The notes: generated by a model not told the origin, from the letters alone. Shown: positions 1 through 11,429, counted from the first letter of the stretch. The stretch is 64,000 nt of DNA from Apiospora phragmitis (GCA_038363925.1 JAQQWL010000005.1:558001-622000); one strand, 5' to 3'. Program-made: numbers and translations.

Positions 1-1190
1 AAACGTATATCTAGCTTATTAATTACCTCGTCTAAATAATAAGGTATTATATTAGAGGCGCTAAATTTAAATTTAATATTATTTTTTATAAAAATAGTAA
101 AATACGCGGCCTTAAAGGCGATAAAGAACTTTAGCTTTATAATATAATTTATCGACGCTTTAATAAATAACTTAATTTCCTTCGAATATACTCGCTTTAA
201 CGGCGAATAAAGTACCACGTTTAAAAGCTGGAGTAAGTAGGAGGAGTAGGGAGGTATATTAAGTATAATAATGTCGTTATCCTTGCAGTATACCTTAAAT
301 TCGGCCGAAATATAGCTCTCGTAACCGTCTAGGATTAGGAGATAATAGGAGCCCTTTTTCCTCTCCTTCGTATACTTATTAAAATGCCGGATCCAATCTA
401 AGCCTATCTTATTATCAATCTAGCCGTTAATAATCGGTTTAATTACCTAATCACCCGGTAAGTCGTATTCGCGGGATTAATTCAAGAGGTAATATTAACT
501 TTAAACGATTAAGAACGGCGGAATGTACTAGCCCTACGAATTAATGTATTTAATAGCCGTTAACTATTCGCGATTACTAGGTTAAACCGACTTCGCCTTC
601 CCACGCCGATCGGCACGTATTATTATAAGTATCGACCCGATTATACCTATTACAAAGCTGGTTTCGTCGAAATTCTATATATCCTCGTCGAGGATACTAT
701 ATTTAGCCTTAATATTCGCGACCAACCTAAACCAACTGGAAATAATACCTAGATCCTTATAAAGAGCCCTTTAATAATTATATCGACGGTTTATTTGGGG
801 TTTAAAGTCCGGGTTACGGTCGATAAAGCGCCTAACCTAGTACTTACTAACGCGGTCGCCCCCGCGCGACGCGGTAAGGAGATTAGCTATATCTCCTATT
901 ATATTAATATTAGGAGGTATTCCTTAGGTATCCAGGTTAATTATATAATTATAAAGTACCTCCTCTTTTATTTAATTTAATTTATAGCGTGGATATCGGA
1001 TTTCGCGTCGTAGGGTTCGGCCTTAAATTCGATCGCGTAAAGTGCCTCGGGGGACGTCGTATACTCTCGTAGCAACATATACGGATAAAGGATTTATCGG
1101 ATTTCGCGTCGCTTAAATTACTAATACGATTTTATCTTCTTTTGATTAAATCGGTATTGTGGTTGTAAAGATATTATATATTAAAGTTTA
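1..1190 (-). mobile_element. RIP-degraded pogo/Fot1-like DNA transposon, cut by the window edge
   Basis: On the minus strand the block around 190-370 still reads like the catalytic core of a DDE_1 (pogo/Fot1) transposase. It has LLILDGYESY, where the family has LLILDGHGSH, followed about 25 residues later by NIPPYSSYLLQLL, where the family has MPPHSSHLLQPLD. Histidines have become tyrosines (CAC to TAC), as RIP would cause, and the frame is full of stops. Base composition is very AT-rich with abundant TA dinucleotides. The C-terminal part runs off the left edge. No terminal inverted repeat was recognised at the right, so that boundary is approximate. The 3.1-kb neighbour is a second element of the same superfamily in the same orientation. 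Confidence 0.75.
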
Positions 1191-1203
1191 ATAAAGTAGG
1201 TTA

Positions 1204-1240
1204 ACGTACTCTATAAGCGAATTAAATATATAAGCGAATT
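1204..1240 (+). repeat. Left terminal inverted repeat of the 1.9-kb pogo-like element
   Basis: It begins ACGTACTCTATAAGCGAATT and is preceded by TA. The 37 bp match the reverse complement of 3030-3066 with two differences, both transitions. Inside the TIR a 14-bp stretch starting TATAAGCGAATT occurs twice directly, which may be duplicated transposase-binding sites. Confidence 0.88.
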
Positions 1241-3029
1241 AAACACTGTCGCTACTTAATATAATAACAATATAAATTAATTCCATTATAACGTATAAAA
1301 TTAATTATAACTATTTAATATCCTCTTCTTTAGATATAATTATATTATTCTAACAGGTGCGCGCATTATGCCCAGGCTTTTTATAGTTTCTACAGCGCTA
1401 TAAGCGCGTCCTAAACGTCCTCGTACGACCACTCCTCCGACGCGATTCGTCTTATAACTGTCCATTAACGTCCCTCTAAGACTCAGGGTCTTCTCCAGCT
1501 TGTATACGAAGTGATCCTCTATCCTATAGCCGTTTCTTTTTCGTACGGCGGCGCCGGCTAAGTATCTCATTTGCCTCTCGTAATGCGGTTACCTCACCCT
1601 CTAAAAGAGCGAGCCGGTGCATAACCTGCGTTATACCTTTCGCAATCTAGTCAAGCCCAATTAAAATGGATGTCGGAGAGCTATTTTAATACCGTACGAT
1701 ACGATTCCGAACGTATTCGGTTTGGGATTGGGCCTCAATCGGGTTATTTAGGGTCTTTAATACCTAAAGGATAGGTAGGCCGGAAGACGTCCCTAGAGGT
1801 GTTAGAGTACGTAGCTTCATATCCAACCGTGAAATAACATATTCCGGATCGTACGGGGACGATTCCTGCCCCTCGAAAACCTCCCTATATATTTAAGACG
1901 GTAAAAGTTACCTAGAACGCTTTTAAAAACGCTGGTAGGAAGTCTTCCTTTAAGATATAGGTAATATACGCCCGCATAAGACCCTTAATTTCTTTCCTAT
2001 ACGACCTTTTCAACGTACGAAAATAGCCGATATCGAGAGGCTGGAGCTTGTAAAAAGAATAAGAAGGTATATAAAATATAATAATCGTATATTCTTTATA
2101 ATAAAGCTTAAAAACGGTCGAGTAATAGCTCTTATAGCCGTTAAGGATTAATAGGCGGTAAGCACCCTTCTTACGAGACTTTATATATTTATCGAAATAT
2201 CGAATCTAGTCCTCGCCTCTTTTATTCGTAGTCTAGCTATTTTTAATAACTGCGATTACCTAGTCTTTCGGTAATAAGCTATTTTCGTACTAGGAAGAGA
2301 GGTGCGTTTTCCCGGTAAAGATAATGTACGGAGGGATGGCGTAACCGTGTAATCCGACGCCCTGGATAACTATAACCCATTCCCGGTTCCCTTACTATAC
2401 TACCCTAGGCCTTCCGCGTCGATCGGAGGTGGTTACGACTATTTCGGACGAGATTTAACTTATAAAAAAGCCGGTCTTATCGAAGTTATAGATATCCTCC
2501 TCTTAGATCCCGTACTTATAAATTATATCCCGTACGAGGGGTAAACTACGCGCGATACGCGTCGGGATTTTCGTAAAGGACTCTCTAATAGTCGATTCTT
2601 CGATTAAAACGCGTCCGGAGGTCTAGTTATCGTCGTACGAAGTTCGAGGCCCAGTTAACGCCGACGCGTCCCGCGTCGCGTACGCCGAGTAATCGATTCG
2701 CTATATCTTTAACGCTACTTAACCGAGGAGGAAACGATCGCGAATCTAGCTTAATTATATATTAAATAATTAATTACTTTTTAGAATTAATAAACTTTCG
2801 AGAATTTATAATAATTTCGCGTCTTATAGGGCGACCGAGCTGTCGGTTACGGAGGGTTATATAAGGGACTTTATACGTTTCAACTGCCTTTCGGGTATTT
2901 AATTTTAGGTTATTTCGAAACGCTTAAAGAGCTAGAAGCATTTACTTCTCTTCCTAAGTATCGACTATAATATATTATAGTGGAAATGAAATATAAAGGT
3001 TATTTAGATAAAATATAACGAAAGTATTC

Positions 3030-3066
3030 AATTCGCTTATATGTTTAATTCGTTTATAGAGTACGT
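3030..3066 (-). repeat. Right terminal inverted repeat of the 1.9-kb pogo-like element
   Basis: It mirrors the left TIR, ends in AGTACGT and is followed by the TA duplication. The two mismatches to the left end are C/T and G/A, as RIP would leave. Confidence 0.88.
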
Positions 3067-3068
3067 TA

Positions 3069-5274
3069 GATAGAAAGGTGGGCGACTTAATAATACTAAT
3101 GACTTAATAGTAAACCACGTTAATTTAAATATAAAATATTTTACGTTTAAAGTAAATATTTATAAATAAATGATTATAATTAAAATTAAATTATATTTCT
3201 TTATTTTTATTAATAAACTATAAATAATATCATTATTACTTTTATTTAAGTTAATATTTACATTTTAATAAAGATAAATATTCTATCTTTTTAACGTTTA
3301 ATATATACTTAATGCTTTAAATATAATATAAAAAGCTCTATCTTAATTTTTAATTAATTTAGTATATACTTTAACTTTCAATTAATTCTATTTTACCTAT
3401 TTTCGTTATTTAAATATGAAAACTTAGAAAACGACAATTTAGGTGTGAAACGGCGGCTTATAGCTAGGGTGGATCGCGACGTGGTACCCGATCTTGTAGT
3501 GTTGAATGGGGATACTAAATGCGCTCGACCAAGAAGCTGCCTCGTTACTTGATCATCCCACATTATCCAATCATGCGAGCGAAGGAGGAGGAATCCATCA
3601 GCCTTTGAAATGCCTTGCCATTGTTACGAGCTGTCCTCTTTACTGATCCCACTGTCTTTAGGCCTCACTGACTATCCCTTGTGCTGCCTCGACTGGTCTG
3701 TCCCTATACCACCGAAAGCCTGGTCGGCTCGCTTTGCTTGAGTGTCTTATTGGGCTGCTTCACAAGTCCGTCGCGCATCGCATTTTGCTGAACGCCACTC
3801 CCGCTATGTAATGAACAGCACAGTATTGGTTTGCTGGTAGTCTTTACACCTCAATCGAGTCGGCCTTCTGATCCTGAGAATCAACTTTCAAATAATTCCA
3901 TCGGCGCATCGGAATGGCATCTTACTGGCTATTACTGCAGGTGTTGGCGTTCAGCTGAAACCTTTCGCCATATCTCATTATGTCGCATGCACTTTCCCAC
4001 ATGGCTCTTCACTTCCCGTCTCCCGGCCTTGTAAGTGTTTCTTTGCGCTGAAGATATATAGCTGTTAAGGCGCTGTAGGCAGAACTTGCCGGAGTCCACT
4101 GATGCTGAGCCCAAGTGGCCTGTGTGTGAAAGCCTGCTTTATAAGATTGCCAAATCTATACCTTAGTAATTGCCCCGCCTCGGCCAGACTTTAATCAAAA
4201 ACTTATTTTCGAGAGACGACCAAGGCAATAGATAAAGATAAAAGGTTTCTTCAGTGCATCTAGCACTGTTTCCAGCGCCATAGTACAGATTTAGGGCGTT
4301 TAGCGCTAAAACAACCCCCATCCAGTCAGCTCCAGTTGCTGTTGCCAAACTGAAATGGTTTCTCAATATGCATTCAACACGCCCACCCCTTTGGAACAAT
4401 GGCTTACCTTCGCCAGTATAACATCGCCATTTCCACTTGTGTACCCTGGACCTCCTCGCGTAGCCGATTCCCTTCCTCATTCTCTTTTTGTCTATCCGTA
4501 GCATAGATATCTATTTAGTTAACAGATAGCAGGTTTAATAGGGACGCGTTGGCGCGTATAGTGTCTAGCATTTTTAAAGCGGTGGATTGTGACAGAAGGC
4601 TGAGGCCCGAGCTTTAGTGGGTGGAAAACTTTCGCGAGCACTGAACGGAGGAAGACTGAAGTGCCGTAGCAGTGCATTATAGTAGCTAGTATATAACTAA
4701 TGTCTGTATATGGCTCAGGCCTTCGGTTGGACGATAAACTGGCATTTATTATCATGATCACCATAACGTTCCCATTTAATACAGATAGAGACCGAGACCC
4801 AACTCCATTAACCTCTACGAAACCAGACTGCCCATTATTAGGTTAACGTCTTCAGTTCTCTATATAGTATGCGATACGCTAAACGCGAACTTTTACTGTG
4901 AGCACGGTTAACGAGATCTGCTCACGACTTTTTATAGCTTATCTCGCTTAGTAATAACATTAGATTCTTATGTGGGTCGCGACTATAGTTTAACAGTGGT
5001 TATGGAACTAATTATTAAACGAGTTCCCTGGTTAGTGGATTGATTATGCACGTTGGCAGACAGGATGGTGGGAAACTGGTCGGACGAATCTCTAATAGTG
5101 TAGGTTTGAGTTCTAGATATTGGCGTGTTGTATTATATTGGTTTGAATAAGTAACTGGTAGTCGGAATCGTAGTATAATTTATCTTCGTATTAATGATTT
5201 TTTCACGGTACGCGTAGTTGAGTGTGCCCTTTTGTATTCCCTTTACTTGTCCTCCGCCGTCTATATATCCCGGA
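3069..5274. other. No gene recognised; AT-rich to normal composition boundary
   Basis: 3069-3425 continues the very AT-rich composition of the transposon block. At about 3426 the composition switches abruptly to ordinary GC content. In 3426-5274 the open frames are short (113 codons at 4163-4504 minus being the longest) and none shows a family motif I recognise. I see no RNA gene. Confidence 0.5.
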
Positions 5275-7328
5275 TCATGCCGCCGTGCTAACGAGCCCGA
5301 GCTCCCGGATAAGGATTGCCGCCGCCTTTTCACTAATTATAAGCGCCGTGTTATTGGTATTGGCACCCACGTTCTCTGGTACGATACTGAGGTCGGCAAG
5401 CTTCAGGCCCTCGACGCCATAAACGCCGAGGTACTGGTCCACCACGCTATTATTCTCCCACGGCGCCATCTTACACGTACCCAGCGAATGCCAGGTCGTA
5501 TTGACGTTCTTACGTAGGTGTTGCTCGATGGCTGCGTCATCCTCGGCCGCGTACTCGATGTTCTTCACGTCCGCGACGGGAGCCTCCTCGGTCTCGACGC
5601 ATGCCGCCTTGGACCCGGCCGGGAACTTCGGGTGGCCGGCCGCCAGCTCGCCGCGGTACATCTTGGTGCGCCGCATGAACTCACGCTACTTTTTATACGC
5701 CCACATCTGCTTTTTAAGGTCTATATCGTAGGGGTCGGTAAAGAAACTAACGTCGAAGTCGATCGGGTCGTCCACCTTGGGGCCAGTGATGTACAGGTGG
5801 CCGCGCGAATATGGGTACGCCGTATAGGTTCCTACCGTAACGTACTGTCCTACGGGGACTGTGCTCGGGTCGCCTAGGAAGCTATGCGAATATATGCTAT
5901 TAAAATACCGGAATATAAAAGATAATAGAGTCAGCGAGTGTATAAATACAACTTACCACATAATAGTAGCCATCAATATGAGTGGCCTACTAGGCGCGTT
6001 TTTGAAGTCTCGATCCCAAGCTTTCTAGAACTCGGGCCCCAGTGCGGCCAGCTCAAACTCAGACGGCCGAATCTTAGATACAAAGTTAATGCTATTCCAG
6101 CCCAGGGTCTTGTCCTTCTTCTCCAGCATCGTCGCGAAGTCGTCGGTGCGGCCTCCGAGCATCGCATCAATAGTCTCGTCGGGCCGGCACCCGGTCCGGT
6201 ACGGGTATAGAAACAAGTGATGGTCCTGGTAGTCATGGCCCACGCCGGGTACGTCCACAACCAGGGGCACGCCGGCGCGCTCCAGGACGCCGGCGTCACC
6301 TACGCCCGACCGCTCCAGCACCGAAGGTGTCCCATAGGCGCCGTAGGACACGACGACCATCTTGCGGGCCCGCACAGTGCGCGTAGGCGCTGCGGTTAGC
6401 GCGACAGTAGCCTGGAACGCCGGATTAGCGCGGTACTCGACGCCCACGGCCTTCTTGTTATCGTTAAACAGCACCCGGACCACCTGCGCCTCGATAATTA
6501 CGTGCAGGTTAGGGTATTTGTTACTATCTTTAAGCTTCGGATACAAGTACATATGCGTAGCATCCTGTCTCTTGCCCTCCTCGGAGACGGTCCGCAGGCC
6601 CGATGAGATGCCGTCGTTAGAGTCGAGGTCTTGCAGGTCTTGGATCTCGCGCATGCCCAAGTTCTTTGCGGCTGTAATAAAGTCGGCTTCGGACTCTTTA
6701 CCGCGGTAGCCTCTATTTATGACGTGGACAGGGCCCTCGTAGCCATGAACGGCCTTGTCCCTCGCGCCATAGTATATTTCTAACTGTGCTTATCGTGTCA
6801 AGTGCGAATGTTTATATAAGCGTACTTAAGACAGATCCCCCATGCCGATTCCTTACTTACTTTCTTCAAGTATAGAAGCAACTCGTCGGTTAACCACCCG
6901 GGCGTCTTCTACGAATCGAAGTCGGGCCGCTACGCTCGCGCGTATATCATAAAGTTAATAGACGAGCCGCCGCCCAAGATCCCGCCCGACGGCACAATAA
7001 GCGTGCGGTCGGCCAGCTATGGCGCCTTATTGCCTTAATAGAAAATGGCCGCTTTGTTCGATGGCTGTAGAAGTGATATAAATAGTGCCGGGTTCACCAC
7101 GAGGGGGTCATTATAATTGTCGCGCCCACCCTCGATGACGAGGATAGACAGTTTCGGGTCGGCCTCGGCTAGCCGGGCGGCGATAACGCAGCCGGCGGTA
7201 CCGCCTATTAAATTAGGATTAGTCAGTCAAAGGACTTAGTTAACGCGGTACGTAAATATTAAGTAGAGTGCGAAACTACTTCCTACAATAATAATATCGA
7301 CCTCGTCGATATCATCCGCGCTCTTCAT
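5275..7328 (-). pseudogene. GMC alcohol (methanol) oxidase-like pseudogene
   Basis: This is an FAD-dependent GMC oxidoreductase of the alcohol oxidase type, a peroxisomal class oxidising short alcohols with O2 to aldehyde and H2O2. Four exons: 7328-7280, 7204-6861, 6783-5957 and 5896-5275. The introns (75, 77 and 60 bp) have GT/AG ends, and joining them keeps phase, giving 614 codons. The first intron lies inside the FAD motif, whose second half reads GTAGCVIAARLAE. Further landmarks are LGGGSSINFMIYARA, the PGVGHDYQDHH segment, and the C-terminal WHSLGTCKMAP (active-site His region), VYGVEGLKLADLSIVP and NVGANTNNTALI. Six in-frame stops break it: TAA at 7035-7037 and TAG at 7017-7019, 6930-6932, 6909-6911, 6025-6027 and 5686-5688. 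All are explainable by C-to-T at CpA. Family assignment is confident; the alcohol substrate is inferred. Confidence 0.93.
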
Positions 7329-7587
7329 ATAAATACCCATAATAATCGATGGCAAAAGCAAATATACACTCTTTTATTATAACAATAGTAATACCAGACT
7401 AGGTTTGCTAGGATAGGGGATATTCAGATATAAAGTAGATGTCCAGCCTCGACTTCTCGGGGATATTTAGCTTTCATACGCAACCCCACATAGGATTGGT
7501 AGCTGTCATTATTTGTCAACAAGATTTCCGTAGGGCTTGCATACTAGGCGCTGACAGGTGACGCTCTACTTCAGCTCGGAACTTTTA
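7329..7587. other. Upstream flank of the alcohol oxidase pseudogene
   Basis: No gene or recognised motif. It separates the oxidase start from a dispersed repeat. Confidence 0.4.
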
Positions 7588-7860
7588 GTACATATACAGT
7601 ACGGTAAAATCCAGGTTCAGCGTCCGCCTGTTTGATGTCAAAAATCAGAACCCGAAGTACTATGGGGCACCTGCGCCGCGCGTAAGCGATATGGGAGAAG
7701 TACCGGTTATCGCTAAACAAGACTCTCGTAGGGCTGTATATTTGGTGCTGACAAGTACCGCTACCGCTAAGCCCTGTACTCCAGCTAGCTGCCTTGGTGC
7801 CAACAGTGGATCGGTGGATTACACCCTGGATAGAAGGGCATCTCTGAGCTGACTGACTGT
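7588..7860 (+). repeat. Dispersed short repeat (MITE-like), copy 1
   Basis: This copy is colinear with 44982-45264. Both start with GTACAT...ACAGTAC followed by GTAAAATCCAGGTTCAGC, and share AGAACCCGAAGTACT, TGGGAGAAGTACCGGT and GACAAGTACCGCTAC. The terminal motif recurs in inverted form at 51085-51130. There is no coding capacity. The right end is less clear here than in the 45-kb copy. Confidence 0.65.
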
Positions 7861-7910
7861 ATTAGGAGATATTCTACGCTGGTTCAAGACTCGAGTGCAT
7901 TTACTATAAT

Positions 7911-8166
7911 AATACTGTACATACAGTCGCTAGCGAAACCTGCGTCCTCTCTACACTCTCTTATAGTTGCCGTTTTAGACCCACTCTACAGGGGTAGCTA
8001 CTGACACCATGTACTCCTCCATTCTCACAAGTACCGGCCAATTCTGGCTTCGCTTACTCTTCCCTTGTGCATTCATAACTCGATCATAAAACTCATAAAT
8101 TAATTTATGCTCGATAAGGGAGCCAGAAGCTGCTAACAGCTGTACATGCACTCCTTGGCAATACAA
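7911..8166 (-). repeat. Repeat-borne gene fragment (family B), copy 1
   Basis: On the minus strand this reads HVQLLAASGSLIEHKLI, then after a gap YMVSVATPVEWV. The same segments occur at 16019-16441 (plus) and 51136-51354 (minus), for example LLAHGLVEHKVIQEYSNRF at 51 kb. The outer 45 bp, which contain AGAGAGTGTAGAGAGGACGC on the minus strand, are nearly identical to 16395-16441. I do not recognise the protein. It behaves as a dispersed repeat, truncated here. Confidence 0.6.
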
Positions 8167-8387
8167 TCGTCACTGTAAGCACCTGCAAAAAAAAAAAACC
8201 CTTTTATATGAATTCAATTATCGCCAGCTTCGACGCATATTCCATCTTCTATTATTACAGTATGAGCGAGTTCCCATCTCGTTATCGTCGTATCCTTTAT
8301 TAATTTAATCTTATAATTTTCTTTAAAAACACGACCACCATCGTTACCCTAAAATGCAGAATCCCAACACGATCGACTATTCCATAC
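8167..8387. other. 3' flank of the NLR gene
   Basis: It contains a 12-A run near 8187-8198 and AT-rich sequence downstream of the NLR stop. No terminator or gene can be assigned. Confidence 0.4.
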
Positions 8388-11215
8388 TCAACTAGCATCG
8401 GCGCCGGTATACTCCAGCTCCCAAGCACGCAATGTTTCTAGCGAAAATAGATAATGAGGATGTTGAGCGCCCAAGACAGTTAGCGCAACCCGTACACATT
8501 CCCGCATTAATCCAAGAGCTTCTGGTAGTCGGCCTTGATCCTTTAACGTACAGGCAAGGTTGTTTATGCTGGCCAGCGTGTCTGGATGATCCGGCCCGAG
8601 TTTCTGCTTGCGAGTCTCCATCACTTCCACGTCCAGCTTCTCCGCTGCCTCCCATCGGCCTTGGTTCCAAAACGTCGACGCCAGGTTGGCCATGCTGGTC
8701 AGCGTGGAAGGATGATCCGGCCCGAGTTTCTGCTTGAAAGTCTCCATCACTTCCACCTCCAGCTTCTCCGCTGCCTCCCATCGGCCTTGGTTCCTGTACG
8801 TCGACGCCAGGTTGGCCATGCTGGTCAGCGTGGAGGGATGATCCGGCCCGAGTTTCTGCTTGAAAGTCTCCATCACTTCCACCTCCAGCTTCTCCGCTGC
8901 CTCCCATCGGCCTTGGTTCCTGTACGTCGACGCCAGGTTGGCCATGCTGGTCAGCGTGGAGGGATGATCCGGCCCGAGTTTCTGCTTGCGAGTCTCCATC
9001 ACTTCCACAAACAGCTTCTCCGCTGCCTCCCATCGGCCTTGGTTCCTGTACGTCGACGCCAGGTTGGCCATGCTGGTCAGCGTGGAAGGATGATCCGGCC
9101 CGAGTTTCTGCTTGCGAGTCTCCATCACTTCCACAAACAGCTTCTCCGCTGCCTCCCATCGGCCTTGGTTCCTGTACGTCGACGCCAGGTTGGCCATGCT
9201 GGTCAGCGTGGAGGGATGATCCGGCCCGAGTTTCCGCTTGCGAGTCTCCATCACTTCCACGTCCAGCTTCTCCGCTGCCTCCCATCGGCCTTGGTTCCTG
9301 TACGTCGACGCCAGGTTGCCCATGCTGGCCAGCGTGGAAGGATGATCCGGCCCGAGTTTCTGCTTGCGAGTCTCCATCACTTCCACAAACAGCTTCTGTG
9401 CTGGGCCCCATTGACCTCTCAGCATCCTCACAGATCCTAGCATCTCTATGGCGTTCAGACTTTCCTCGTGCGCCCGCCCGAATACCTTTATTCTGTACTT
9501 CATGGCATCCTCCGCCATCCCCTGCGCCTCGGGCCCCTGACCAATCATCTCAAGGTACCATGCTGCTTTGTATAGGATGGCAGTCCATTCTATCAGCGAC
9601 GTCTCCTCCTTTGGCCGCTGTCCTGCTGCGGCGACGGTATGCGGCAGAAGCGCCTGGCAAGTTGTCCAATTCTCGTACGCCCCAGTTGGGAGCTGGTCAT
9701 TGAGGCGAGAAATAAACTCAGACATCCATCTCTCCTGCCGTCCCTCGGCTTCAAGCCATCGTCTCGTAGCCAGCTGAACCAAGCGGTGCATTTCAAAGGT
9801 CTTTTCGTCTTCAACTGTAGAGATAAACGAATAATCGCGCAAAATTGAAATATCTTTCTCGAATTGATCATCCATACTAGAGTCCATTTCGACTTCTTCA
9901 TTAATAGATTTCTTCCTTGAACGCGCCCTCCCTATTAGGATTCTCTTCCACCCCTTTATCAATTGATTTTTCATTGCTGCCCGGGCTATTCGGCTTCGAG
10001 TCTGTCCGTTTGGCCCAGAAGAAGCAGCATCGTTTCTGCCTGAAAGCCCTAAGCAGGGTTTCCGGGATACCTTGTCGGTCGCAGAAGCTCATTAGCGAAA
10101 GTAGGTCGGCTGCCGATGGTCTTGTTTGACGTATGTGGTCGAATGAGATTTGCCATGTGATGATGATTGAGTTTTTGGCTTCTCGATCGCGCCGAAGTTG
10201 CCCTTGCCTGGCTTCGTAATCTAGGAGGGTCGCTTTCTGGTCGCTCTGTTCAAACTTCTTGAGATATTCTCGTATAGAGCAACGCGGTGCAAGCTTGGAG
10301 ATGTAGGCTGTCGCTTGGACAATAGCAAGCGGCATACCTTCTAGTGAGGCGGCGAGCGCTTCAGTGTTAGTCCTGTCTTGCTCCGTTCCTAGCTTTTTCT
10401 CGATAAGTGCTATCGCTTCCGCCTCGTTTATAGGTTCGACCTGGATGATATTGTCTCGTTCGACAAAATCTTCAGCCGCGCCCTTGTTTCGACTCGTGAT
10501 CAATATGGATCCGTTCTCGCAGATCGGGAGGTAATCCACGAGCCGTGATGGACTCGATCGAATTGCACTGTCAGCTTGGTCACCCCTGATCAGGCTTGGA
10601 GGCTCAAGAAGGAAGCTTGCATCATCGACATTATCGAGAATGAGTCTCCACCTTCTGTTCCTCCCGCCACGTAGCCAGTCGCGTACCAGCTGGAAGATGT
10701 TGTTCTGAGGATCGTGACGCCCGGGTATCTTGACATGATCGGCGATTTCCCGGAAACTCTGTTCGTATCGCGTCGCGTTACTCGCGTGAACCCAGAAAAC
10801 CCAGTTGTCTGGTGTTCGCTGTCGTGTTTGGTGCGCGTATTCGATGGCTAGTTGCGATTTTCTACCACGAGTCAGCTTCTCGCCCTATTACCTGTCTAGA
10901 TCGTGCATACCCAACGCCGCCCAGGCCCACGAGCGCGATACGTGTACCGGGAATGGCGCATGCTTGATAAATACGATCAAGTATGTCGCCTCGCTGGATG
11001 AAGTCGTTATCGCGGCCAAAGGGAATGATAGACGATGGGTTTGGTGGAGTTTCTGGCCGTTCTGAGTCGGGGCCTCGTTAGCGCGTGTCTGCGTGGATCC
11101 CTGGACTGATCCTACCTTGCGGGGCATGGTGATGAAATTCGGTATTGACCGAACCGTTGATCACTCCGGCCTGAAAGCCCGAGTTGCCCGTCCTAAAGTG
11201 TACTGCGGAAGCCAT
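8388..11215 (-). CDS. NB-ARC/TPR NLR (PNT1-like) with N-terminal amyloid-type motif; frameshifted
   Basis: A fungal NOD-like receptor: it senses a ligand through its repeats and passes the signal to a cell-death effector. Start ATG 11215-11213. Exons 11215-11116, 11061-10911 and 10861-8388; introns 11062-11115 (54 bp, branch GCTAAC) and 10862-10910 (49 bp). The second intron splits the P-loop, which reads GLGGVG then KSQLAIEYAH. Order: N-terminal motif NSGFQAGVINGSV (residues 11-23), linker with RPETPP, NB-ARC with Walker B-like WRLILDNVDD and GSILITSRNK, GMPLAIVQATAYI, then MHRLVQLATRRWL, seven 42-residue TPRs and a degenerate eighth. The frame changes once between about 9974 and 9901 in a variable linker. 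I see no plausible intron there, so a 1-nt indel (or assembly error) is likely. About 907 residues otherwise. It is head-to-head with a HeLo-like gene carrying the same motif. Confidence 0.9.
8560..9430 (-). repeat. Seven near-identical 126-bp repeats encoding TPR units
   Basis: TCCGGCCCGAGTTT recurs at a strict 126-bp spacing (about 8590, 8716, 8842, 8968, 9094, 9220 and 9346). Each unit encodes one 42-residue TPR containing LGPDHPSTL and NLASTYRNQGRWEAAEKL. Copies are almost identical in DNA except at a few codons. The residue after AEKL or AQKL is F, D or E, and METRK alternates with METFK. The 3n period leaves long spurious frames open on both strands. Confidence 0.93.
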
Positions 11216-11429
11216 TAATTGCATTCGTTCAGTTCAGACTGTGGAGGCTGATTGTTGATTACAGGGCGATCTTACGAAAGAGCAGGCTATTTGGTGGACG
11301 CATCCATGGCCGTCCTGCATGGTCATCCTCAGCCCCGTCAGCTCGGCGGCTAAAACCCCGCACATCAACGGCTTCGTTGCCTAGATGTTCGTTCGTCGCA
11401 TCAGCTCGATTCTCTAACGCGAGAAAACG
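11216..11429. promoter_or_regulatory. Bidirectional intergenic region between NLR and HeLo-like gene
   Basis: These 214 bp separate the two divergent start codons, so the region must hold both promoters. No clear TATA box was seen. The head-to-head arrangement suggests co-expression of receptor and effector (inference). Confidence 0.5.

Larger units (their letters stand above)
1204..3066 (-). mobile_element. RIP-degraded pogo/Fot1-like element with TIRs and TA duplications
   Basis: The element is 1863 bp, bounded by 37-bp inverted repeats and flanked on both sides by TA (1202-1203 and 3067-3068), the hallmark of Tc1/mariner/pogo insertion. The minus strand retains transposase remains. A degraded DDE_1 core lies near 2030-2165: LLILNGYKSYYS, then about 25 residues on YIPSYSFYKLQPLD. 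A C-terminal KPGHNARTC at 1353-1379 matches the Cys/His tail of Fot1-type transposases. The catalytic Asp of the LDGH motif is now Asn and histidines are tyrosines, both RIP transitions. Numerous stops make it non-autonomous. Whether it is still mobilisable in trans cannot be told from sequence. Confidence 0.88.

Noticed and set aside
8392..9440. Long open frames overlapping the TPR repeats on both strands (339 codons minus, 284 codons plus)
   Set aside because: They are by-products of a 126-bp (3n) repeat that keeps alternative frames open. Only the TPR frame has a recognisable domain and joins the NB-ARC exons.
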